Below, piece after piece: positions 12,301-24,300 of a DNA stretch of 64,000 bases; position 1 is the first letter of the stretch; each line of letters opens with the position of its first letter. The position numbers and the translations under genes are program-made. The notes below the pieces were generated by a model. It was given only the letters and a program-made list of their open reading frames with translations, did not search any database and was not told the DNA's origin. The stretch covers positions 16,839,301-16,903,300 of the forward strand of contig NW_004955417.1 of NCBI RefSeq assembly GCF_000276665.1. Reading direction: 5' to 3'. This stretch comes from Chinchilla lanigera (taxonomy: Eukaryota; Chordata; Mammalia; Rodentia; Chinchillidae).

Positions 12301-15300
12301 ACATTGCTTAAGTAGAGTCCTGTACTGTGGGCCTTTCTGCTTGCCGGCCACCTTTGAGGCACAAAATAGTACTAATAGCTAAAATGTATTGAGTTATCTA
12401 TGCCAGGCATCTTCCTACCCATAGAAATTTCCTATCCTCCTTTGTGGTATATTTTCATCCCACTTAATGTGTAGGAGATGAAGACTCCAGAGGTCCAGTC
12501 ACTTGTCTCAAATCCTAATGAAGAGCATCACAAGCACACATCACTATTTTGTTGTGCTTCTCCCATCATCTCCAATTGTAACCTGCTTCACTGTGCCAGA
12601 GGAACATCTTTTCACACATCAGGTTCCTTCTGCTGAAATTGGTCAGGTTCTCTCCTCTTGCACACATTATTTATAGCTCCAATTCCTGTACTGCACTGTC
12701 ATCATTCTTCCAGTATGTAACATTAATTTCAAATCAAACCGTAAAAGGCAGTCTTAATTTCTCATGCACTTATAATTACTTGGGTCTTGCATTTTAAAGG
12801 GAGATTAAGAGCAAAGGTCTGTGACTGTAACAGAAATGTCCCAGACAAACTTGACCCTTGAAAGTCTCTTACAAAGGTAACTACCTGGAGGCCAACAAGG
12901 AATCTCTCAATAATTCAAACTCAGGCAGTTTTCCCTTTAGCACTAGAACACTTGGTAGTTTGTGCAGTTCTTTTTTCTGGTGTCTTAACCTCTTTGTTTA
13001 CTTTTTGCTCAACAAATATTTCAAAGTCTTATTTTGGAAAAAAAGGGTGTCAACCTGAACTTTGATGGATCATAAGGCAATATCATGTCTTTTCCAAAAA
13101 CATATGAATAAAGGATTCGATGATGCAAAGTAGAAATTCAAGAAAAACATAAATGCTTTATTTTTCCCCTTACAGTGAAAATCCACAGGATGTTCACATC
13201 ACCATAGCTGAAGCCAAATGTGATGTGGAATATTCCAACAGGACACACATCATCTGTGTGACAAGTGCTCACGCTCCTTCAGGGTGGGCCCCCCTTCGTG
13301 TCAGCATCAGAGACATCGGCCTGGCTAAACTGGTAATAGTGCTTCTAGTATAGCAATGGCAGCAATAGAAAAACTAGCATTATAGTAAGTGTGCTAATTG
13401 GTAATGAATATTTTACTTTAATATCTCCAAAAGATAACTGAAATGTGACTATGTTAAATTTGCAGTAGCTTACGCTTTTCTTGCTTCTTGACATTTTAAT
13501 TTCTTTTAGATTACTCTGGGTTGTGGTATAATTGATAATAGATTTTTAGTATTATTATCATGAAATAGACTGAAAGGAAGCTATAGCATATTTAAACTGG
13601 GTTGTATTTTATTATTAATATGAATATTTATTGTTTATATGTCTTTCTTTGGGAAATTGAAAAAAGCCTGATAAGTCCTCTAAATTTTACACTTTCTTAT
13701 CTTTTGTTACAGGAGAATACTGACTTCTTATACATTGATGCTTGGTCCTCCAACTTCTCGTGGGGGGGAAAATCTCCCCCAGAGGAAGGGTCACTTGCTG
13801 TGATTACAAAAGGACAGATACTTTTACTGGACCAAAGCACTCCTATTCTGAAAATCTTGCTTATTCAGGGTAAATTTCTATAAATCTGTTTACTAAACTC
13901 TGCCTAGGGCCTATTTCTACAATGCTAATTTAATCAAAATTCATAATTATGAACCATTCATAGTTATATTTTTAATATGAAGTATAGTTTTAAGTTTTCT
14001 AAATTGGATATTACAATCTATTTATGGTTATAATATTCTTTAATGCACTGCAAGATTTTATAAATAAAATAGAAAAAAATCAAAGTACACACCATACATA
14101 TGGGTAGGTATCTTTTATAGTTAAATGTTGTTTCATGAAACTTTTATTTCAGTAACAGGAGGGGAGGCACTGAACAGGCCCACAGACTGGCATTTTTATA
14201 AATTTTTTTAAAAAGTAAAAGAAAGAGAAAACAGCACTTCTCACTGATATGGTAAATCCTAATCGTTATAAAATTGTAACAATTTGTTAAAGTCTATCCT
14301 AAATGATCCCCTGATGGCACTTGAAAAGCATGTTGTTATTCTCATTTATTTTTTAAAGAGAATAAAAAAAAACCACAATAACATCAACATGCACAAAAAC
14401 AAAACAAAGCAAAAACAGTAAAAATGATACAGGGTTTTAAAACAGAATGGTATGAATTAACAGTGGTTGTTATATTACATATTGTTATCTTCAACAAAGT
14501 TGCTCAGATTACCAGATGTAAGAATGCAAGATTGATCCAACCATTAGAGAATGAAAAATAATAAAAAAATTAGAAATGATACAGAACTTCACAAGACAAG
14601 ATGGTAGGAATTCACCAATGGTTGTTACATTGCATATTGTCTTCAGATTATTTGTTAATATTACCAGATATAAACATGCAAAATTGGTCAAAAAATTTAA
14701 GCATTAACTGTTCCTTTCGATAAACCATTAGACATCAGCAGTACAATTATTCCAGCTATCTTTCCATATATGCACACATACATATTTTTTTCCCTTCTTT
14801 CTTTCTTTTTCTCCTTTCTCTCATCCCAGTTGTTCCTTCCTTTGAGCAATTTCTTTCCCTTTCATAATATCTATTGCATATTTTGGGTTTTATTTACTCT
14901 TTCAGGTTCTTACACTAGGGAGACAATATGATATTTATACATGTGGGTCTGATTTATTTCACTTATGAGTATGGTCTCTAGTTGCATCCATTTACCTATA
15001 AAAACCTTGAGTTTATCTTTTTTATAGCTGAGTAATACTCCATTGTATAAAAATACCACATCGTTTTTATCCATTCCTCAGCTGACAGGCATTTGGGATC
15101 TTTCCAAGATTTACCTATGACAAATTGTGCTGCTATAAACATGGGTGCACATATATCACTGTGGGATGGTGTTTTTAATTCTTCTGGGAAAATACCCAGA
15201 TGCAGAATAGCTAGGTTAAGTGAGACTTCTAATCCTAGGTTTTTGGGGAGTCTCCACACTGAGTTCCACAGTGGTTGCACCAGTCTACACTCCCACCAGC

Positions 15301-18300
15301 AGTGGAGAAGGGTTCCTTTCTCCCCACAGCCTCTCCAGCATTTGTTATTGGTTGATTTCTTGATGATAGCCGTTCTTTGTGGGGTGATTCTCATTTATCT
15401 GTAAACCTAATTTCAATTGTTACCTGGGGTTGTTTCTGCAACTTGATATTCTGTTTCTACTATGACAAAAACATACAACTATTACAATTATATGTGAAAG
15501 AAGCATTAAATGCTAAGAGGAAAATGCTTTTGACTCTAGTGCCTAAACTTTGCCAAAATGACTTTAGCTGTTCAAAGACTTCTGTAATTTTGCTATTTTT
15601 TAACATCTGGGATAATAGCAACAATATTTCAGCAATCTGAAGTTATTAAGTATTGGGTCTTTAAACAAATAAAGTTTCACTGTCTCCAGACTTACATCAG
15701 TCTCATAAAAATGTATCTCAGTACTTTCTTAATAGCGTTAATCAAGCTATAGCCATCACCTACTACCGGTCAGTGGGTAAAAATTAAGACCTAATGGTTG
15801 TGTTATAATGCTTTGTATAAGTGTCTTTTTCTTTAACCTTGGCTTTTTTTTCTTAATTTATATTTTGAAGCTCTGTATTTGTAGACTTAACTTCTCTAAC
15901 TCCACTACTTCATAACATTTAAAATAATATTTTTTCAAGATAAAATAATCTGTCCTAGAATTTGCTTTTCTGTCTACTCTCAGAGTCTTGAAGTGTTTAT
16001 ATTTTTATGTTACCAAAAAGCAGAAGTAAAGTAGTATACACAGAAAGCAGGACAGAGATGAGCAAATAAACAGTTTTTAATAGTACATTTTTTGTGATCT
16101 ATTTAAAAATTATATGGTTCGTAGGTGGAACTCTAATCTTTGATGAAGCGGACATTGAACTCCAGGCAGAAAATATTCTAATTACAGACGGAGGCATTCT
16201 TCAGGTATACCTGCACATGACATAGATTCATTGCTAACCCCTTGCCATTTATATAGACTCTCTATAAAATACATAATTATGCCAACCTAATCTAAATTCA
16301 TTTTGCTGAGGGCTTTGTTATTAGGATAATGATTCTGTTGGGAGGGGTGTCCCCAGGGTATTCTTGCATTTTGATAAAAATATAGCTATAGATGATAAGA
16401 CAGCAGAATTTAAAACAGAGCAAAATAAATAACAGCTCTGAGCCGTAGGTGAAGTCCACCTGATTACAGTCTGGTAGAGCCCGTTTGGCTGAATAGAAAA
16501 TGTAAAGGATGTATGTGAAACAAAGTCATGCACAGCTGAACAGCTAATTCCCGGAAGGGAGGAGGCAAGGGGCGAGAGATCCTTTGGCGTGGTAAGAATG
16601 GCGGCTGTTGAGTTTGAGTTTTCTGAGCGAGGCTCCCGAAATCTGTGGCAGATCGGCACGGAGGCGTCGCCGTTCCGGCACAAGGCGGTCATCACGCTGC
16701 ACGGGCACCCGCGCTCCCCGGAGCTCCCGGTGTACGGCGCCAAGACGCTGGCTGTGCGGGAGGGCACGCTGGAGCTGCACGGTACAGAGGCCGGCCGGCC
16801 CCACGGACACCTCCCAGCCTCCTTCTGCCGGCCTCTGTCGGCCCCCTTTCTCCTGCCCTCGCTCTAACCAGGCCAGCCCTGCGCCCTTACCAAGACCGAG
16901 CCCCACCGTGGCTCATCACTCCAAGCCATCTGGACACCGTCCCCTCCCCAGGCGCTTTTTGTCTCCTGCTGTGCTGAGGGCAGTATCTGGCTTCACTCAT
17001 TCCTATGAAAGGGAACTAAATCTAAACACTGAATGTAATTTCTGACATTTGCACCTTGTGGGCTCTTTCTAGGTTATATATCAATAAATTTATAGTTGAA
17101 CTTTCCTATAGCTATATTCCAGAAATACTGTCAGGAAGTGAAAACGATTTCGGTTGCCAGCTGTGGTGGTGCATGCCTAGAATCCCAGCACTTTGGCAGG
17201 CTGAGGCAGGAGGGTCACACATTTGGCCCAACCAGGGCAACTTAGTAAGACCTTCTCTCAAAATAAAAAAAAATAAAAAAGACTAGAGATACAGCTCAGT
17301 GTGAAGGCCCTGGTCTCCATCTCTAATACCGCCCCCCAAAGTTTTTATTATGCTTGATGTATTAGGGTAACATCATTCAGAAGCATGAAAGGAGTCCCTT
17401 TTCTTAGTCTTCTATGTTATAATAATTTATGTCTTCTATACATTTAGAAATCCATGAACAAGATGCCCTGCTACTGTCATAAATGTTCTACCTTGTGCCG
17501 AATACATGTAATTCTAAAATTCTCTAGAAATGTACCCGTATTTTTTCTAGATTATCAATTCAAACAATTGCTATCAACAACGACAAAGGGAATAAGCATC
17601 TGCTGATTTTGTTAGTACGATCACCCCACATTTATATTGGTTCCTAGGGAGAAGATTGTCATAGATACAGCACAGCATTGCAGAAGCAGTTTTTTTTAAA
17701 TTTTATAGAACCATGTGTTATTACCAACCTAATTGTTACTTTTTTGAAGTTAGCATTCTTCTTATTCCTTTTATGAGCTGGGTATAAAATCCTAGTGTAG
17801 TAGGAACCTTCCCAGAATTAATTTAATCTGGAAAAAGATGAAAATGACCAGCACTGTCAGTAGCACGGGACGCACATGGGGGAGACACTCCGTTGTGTGT
17901 TGGCTCCAGGTCTACCTGTTCCTGTGGTGTGGACTCGGCTGGCTCAGACTGCGAGGGCAGGGGAACGGACTTTGACTTTACAAGACGCAGTGACGTGGAA
18001 AGCAGGGGATTCCATTGTAATTGCAAGCACGGGACACAGGTAAGATGACTTCTAGGCTTACGTGTAAAATAGTAAAGATTCGGAAGGCCCACGGTCTCCC
18101 ATACAGAAGAACGCACAGCCAGCGCTAGCATTTGGTTGATCAGTGATTGGAATTGCAGTAAGAAATACAAATCTGAGTGTCTAAAATAAATATATGCTAA
18201 TAAAACATTTGATTTGTTTGACATGGTTAAGTTACTGCGTAAGGCTTCATTTATAAAAGATTATTAACGGAATAAAAAGGTTTCATTCATAACCTTTTTC

Positions 18301-21300
18301 TAGGGACAGAAGTGTAAGTTTTTAGTATATGTGCTGCCGAAGCGAGCACAAAAGTATAAGTTTTTAATTTAGCGCAGAATTTGCTATTAAAAGTCATTTG
18401 AAAACATCTGATTTAACAGCTTTAATTAAATACATTCATGCATGCAAAAATGCAAATGAGCTTCTTGGTTTGAGGTCAAAAAAAGAATAGGAAAGTAGGT
18501 AGTGAATTCTTATCTTACAATCTTAACAGTGTTTCCATGAAAGAATATTTTATTAATAAGTAAAAGGGAAGAAATCATTAGTGATTGAGTGATGATTGAC
18601 ATAATCTTTTAAGTGTATGACATTTTAAAATGGAAACTGCTTATGACCCTTCACTTCTGTTTAGTTACATATTTTAATAAATAAGAAAATTTTTAAATTT
18701 AAGATAGTCATGCCATGGAGGGCGGCAAACAGGAGACTTATTTTTGCGTTAATGTTCAAATTGTAGGTAACATTAAGATTGGAAATAGTTGTGTTTATCA
18801 GGAAGCAGATAGGAAGTTATGCCAAAAAACAGATATGTTAAGGTCATGATTCAATTTAAAATAAAAATTCAAGATGGCATTTCGAGTTTGCCGTTTTCCA
18901 ATTTAAAAATAGACCCGCAGATGTTAGAAAGAGCTAAAGATATGCTTAGTTTTGCAAATGCCCATTTTTCTGCCATTGGAAGAAATATTAAGTGCATAAT
19001 GGCAGAATTAAAAAGGAAGAAAATCACAGGCTTTTTAACAGAATAAAAAAGTTTCATTCATAACCTTTTTCTAGGGACAAAAGTAAGTTTGTAATTTGTC
19101 ACAGGGCTATTTACTTTTAGGAAGAATTAAAAAATTCTTAATGAGAATTAACGAGGTTTTTTTTAACCAAATATAGCTCCTTGCTCCTTATTTCAGTGGT
19201 GAATTGTATCTGAAAGTTCGTAAAGTGAGGCATCAAGAAAATCCCTTCTCAAGTCACTTAATTGTGTTCTCCCAACAACACCTCTTACCAGCCCTGAAAC
19301 TGTGCTATTTCCCCTCTGTCCTTCGGTAGAATCACCCCACTCTTGGTACCTATTATGTAGACTTACTGTAAGGATTCAGTGAGTTAATATGTGAGAAGAA
19401 CTCAGAACAGAACTTGGCTCAAAGTAAGTGCTTTATGTGCACTAGATCTTATTACAGAGGGAAAAATATATTCAAGTGCACAATGTATATAGAATGCCTT
19501 TTAGAACATGTTTTTAAGAAGTTGCTGTCATCAGGATCTCAAAGAATTCAAGACAAGACAACCCGAATCCCCTTCTCAGACCACCTGTGAGATCTTGCGC
19601 TGTAAAAGAGGCCATGTCACTGGACATCCTTAATCTCCATCTCTCCTTGGCCCTTCCCACCACACTTCCCTCCCTGGAATTTTTGGGATTTTGGTTTTCT
19701 CTGACTACTCATTATCTTGGAAAACAACATTGTCCTCCTATCTCCTTTCCCTTCTTTCACTTTAACCTTTTATTTTAAGAATTAGTAAGCTGCCTAAATA
19801 TTACATGCCCATTTCATCTGTTTTGTCCTCACTATCCTTTTATTTCTTTAAACTCCTCCAGGCTAATTGCTTTTCCCCTCACAATTTCTCAGTGACCTTC
19901 AGTCACCGTCTTTCTTCATTTCCAGCACATTTCCAAGTTCCTTCAGTTCTTCCCTTGAACTGTCTCTCCCACTGTTTTTCCTGCTCTCCATTTAAATTGG
20001 ACTCTTGAGTCCCTCATACATCATCCTCCTATTTAGGATTCATCCCAGTTTTCTCCCCAGACAAATTCATTCTGTATTAATTTGTTCAATCAGTCAAAAG
20101 CTACTGTTGTGTTATGACAGGTACTGTGCTAAGTGCTCGGCTTGGAAAATGGCTCAATGGGTCCCTGCTTGGAGGAACAGCCAGGCAGGGAGAGGACAAA
20201 GAAGTAGACACCTCACAAGGCTGCAGTGTGGCTGGTGTGAGCCCCAGTGGGGCATTTGTGTTTTGCGAGTCCAGCAGGGTTAGAAAATTACGAGAGCTAA
20301 CTTTTAATCTACTTCACATGTGGCATTCTCCCTTGAAGTGTGACTCAAGTGATAAAAATTATTCCCAAGGGAGAAGAGAGTCAGAAGGGAATGTCGGGAA
20401 GCCACACATAAGCTTACCTATGTGGATAGCACCACTCACACTTTAGTTGATTTACAATTAGCCACTGACACATTTGTTTCAAAATCAGTAATCTGTCTAT
20501 TCAGCATCCCTAGAGCTTGCTTTGTACCTGGAATGTAAGCTGAACACTCAGTATTTGTTGAATGATTAAATATCTGTGTACATTTTGGAATTTGCAAGTC
20601 CCTTTTATTGTGACTGGATTTTGGGTGTACTGGAAGAATGGTAGAAGTAAACATCAACTTAATGATTTCCTTGCTCAGGAACCTACAGTAACTTTCCTTT
20701 ATCAGAGCTTCTCACCACTGCAGAACTAATATTTTAGGCTAGATAATGTTTGTTGTGTGGGGTCATCCTTTACAATTCTTAAAATCCTCCCTGTTCTCTA
20801 CCCACTAGACGCCATAGCACCTCCTGTTACGATGGTCAAATATGTACCCAAGTATTGGTAGGGTATAAAATCAACCTCACATGAGAAATTCTGAATATGA
20901 TTCTTAAAGGCACATCATTGAGCTGTACTTTTCAATACTTTTTAGAAGCTAGTACAGTTTTATGAACAAATCTAGCACTTGCAAAATATTTAAATTAATT
21001 GAAATAGATCTGTAAAAAAGTTACTGTCACTTTAAGAAACAATAAAGTACTGCACTTAATCTCTCTTCAGAAAACTGCATGACATTTTTAATTCCACAAA
21101 TAGAGTATTTGAAATGGCATAAAACAAATATGTCAAATCAATATGTTATGTGACTCAGGATGGTGCCTCTTAACCTAAATATAAAATACACTCATTACAT
21201 ATGAACTATTTTTTAGGTAGCCACTTTGAAGCAGTAATGTTTTTTCTGAGTGGATGTTCATTTATATATCCTGATAATTATTTAAATTGTTACTTAATCT

Positions 21301-24300
21301 CATTCTGAAAGAAAAAATAAACCTTAATATTGAAACTAAATGGGTTTTTTAAATGTTAATTTATATTAATTTTGAGAAATTTTTGTTAAAATTTTCACAG
21401 ACATAGTCAAAGGGAAAATGAAAAAAGGACCATTGCTTCTGTATCTGCTGATGGTGTAAAAATAACACTAACTCAGCCACTGAACTACACACACTTAGGA
21501 ATCACTGTCACACTCCCTGACGGAACTGTGTTCGAAGCGAGAGCAGAAGTCGGGGTTCTTACAAGAAATATAGTAATAAGAGGATCTGAGAATGTGGAAT
21601 GGAATAACAAAATTCCAGCATGTCCTAATGGATTTGACACAGGTAAGTTTAGCAGCTGTCATGTGGCTGATATAATCATATCAAACTCAAAATTAAATTT
21701 GGTTGACATTTAAGTGTATTACTTTAGTTTCGACTTGCTAATCTGCTTTGTAAATATCATTAAATATGGCAACTTGGAAGAGCTGAGGGTGTTTTTAAGT
21801 AAAATTAAATATGTTTACAATATATGAAGAAAAATGACTGATGTCAACGTTGTATGGGGCAAATAAGTGTACTTGGGTTCTGCTGATAAAGTCTTTAACA
21901 TCATACAATCTACACATATTTACAGAGTAGCAGGTGTAGCTTAGGTAGTAACCTTTTCTTCAATAGCACATCTGAGCCACAGCTCACTGGACTTGTTATC
22001 AAATGGCCCGATTTTCTGATTCCAGGTCAACTGCATCAAGTTGCACAATGTATGTGAATCTGGGTTCAAACTGTTTCAAATAATATTATTTCCTGTTCTT
22101 ATTTACTGTGACTATAAGAATTAAGTGACAATAATCCCCATTCTCTTATGAGTACAAGATTGCTTTGAGGATTGCTTAATCCTCAAATTTGAGGGGAAAA
22201 CTTTAGAAACAATAAAACAACATAACTTTATCGTATTCCTCCAGACACTCAGATATGTATTCAGTACCTTCTCAAATATACCTTAGTAAGTACTTTAGCA
22301 CATGCAAATATAAACAAGACAAACTACTTACCCTCCTTACTACCCGGGAGAGGAGGTGATATCAATGCATAGAATTATGCTTCAGGAAGAGATTGAAATT
22401 ATATGTGAACAGAAAGATATAATTAGGTATGAGGAAGAAATCTGAGTCTATTAAGAGGATTTCAATATCATTTTTCTTTCATGATATTTTTCAAGGTGAA
22501 TTTGCTACACAGACGTGTCTCCAAGGAAAGTTTGGAGAAGAAGTAGGAAGTGACCAGTTTGGAGGCTGCATAATGTTTCATGCCCCTCTGCCTGGCGCTA
22601 ACATGGTAACAGGAAGAATAGAGTATGTGGAGGTAAGGGGCGGTATTATAAAGTCGCGGTGGCTTGACTAAAGTTATCCATACAATGAGTGAGTGTTGAA
22701 CACCTGCTGTGTGGCATATTCTATTGATAATCTGATAGGGGAAATGGATAAGGGGACAATTTTAATGCATTCCATTAATAACCCTTTCGATCATGCCAGA
22801 ATTTTGTTTCTGTTTTTCTCACACCCCATATCAACTTTATCAGCCAGTTCTAGTCTTACAGCCACAAAATGTGTTCCGAATTCACCCTCCCCGCACCACC
22901 TCCACCTGCCACACCTTCAAGCCACAGCATCCCGCTCCTATGTGACTGCCTTTCTCCTAACTCTTCTTCCTGCTTCCTCTTGTGCTCCAGCGCCGTCTCC
23001 ACAGTGCAGCCAATGTAAATTGCTAAAAGCATAATTCAGATCTTGCTACATCCTTATTCCAATCCTTTGAGTGACTTCCTGTTACATCCAAATGAAAAAG
23101 TTTACGTCCTTTCCGTAGGACCAAGACGAACTGACCCCAACTGCCCTCTGACTTCGTCTCCTATGACTGTACACTGTGCTTAAACTGTGCTAACCACAAG
23201 GATCTCCTTGTGCGACTCGCAGCCACATTCCTGTCTTCTGTTCTCTGTGCTTGCTCTGCATTCTACTTAGGATGCTTCTTCCTCGAAGACTTGTGTGGGT
23301 CACACTCTCATTCCAGTTAGTCTGTTCTTAAATGTCATCTCAGGAGACAGCCCTTTCCTTACCACGTTTATTTGCAATTTCTTTTTTTTATTTTAAAAAT
23401 TAAAAAACTGACAAAACAACAATGAAGACAAAATCAAAACCACACAAAAACAACAAAAAGGATACATGACCTCAAAACAAAATGATAGGAATTAACCATG
23501 GTTGCTACATTACACACTGTTATCTTCAATGAAGTTGCTCAGTCCACCAGACATAAGAATGTAAGACTGATCAAACAATCAAAGACAGCAACAAGTAAAA
23601 AGAAAAATTAAAACATTTAAAAAAAATTTTTAAATTTAAAAAAAGTAAAACATTAGAAATGATGCAGAGCTTCACCATACAAGATGGTAGGAGTTCAACT
23701 GTGGTTCTTATGCTGCGTGTTGTTTTCATACCAGTCATTCTGATTACCATTTATTTGCAATTTCTGCCCAAACATTTTTTTTCCTTTATTTGCTCAAACT
23801 CAATATAACAGCTATGTTTGCTTAATTTCAACCTCTCCCTCTAGAATATAAGCACAATTATTTCAAAGGTTTTTGTCTTTTGGTTTCTCAATTGACTACC
23901 CTATGGCTAGAACAATAACACATGGGGTGTAGTAGATTCATTCTCAAATGATTATTTGTTGAACAAACAAACACACAGGCAAATAAGTATGCATGTTATC
24001 CCTAAGATTTTAGGAGCTCTTCTGTATTTTATTAAGAGTAGATCTATATAATTAGGCTTTTGTTTAGTTCTTATTACTCAGTAAAAATGTGAGGAAGGAA
24101 ACGAGGGAGGAATGGAAGGTGGGAAGAAGGAAAAGGAGGGAAAGGAAGGCCGGGGAGGGGAAAGGAGGAAGAGGAAGGGAGGAAGACAGGGGAAGGGCAG
24201 AAGAGGAGAAGAGAAATGGAGATATAAAAGCAAAATACATAAACCTATCCTGGGCGCTCCTACTCTACACTGATAATGAAAGAATCAATACCCCTGTTTT

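Larger units (their letters stand above)
18040..21400 (+). other. Intron 11
   Basis: 3.4 kb. Holds a short local duplication (18265 and 19033), a U6 fragment and MIR relics. The range 19560-20450 is mixed sequence with L2/MIR-like texture that I cannot assign firmly. Confidence 0.65.

Noticed and set aside
16321..16906. Open minus-strand frames of 120-148 codons over exon 10
   Set aside because: GC-rich shadows of the Pkhd1l1 exon; stop codons are rare there because of composition.
18324..18349. U6 snRNA gene
   Set aside because: Only 26 bases of the 5' end are present, with no upstream promoter elements.
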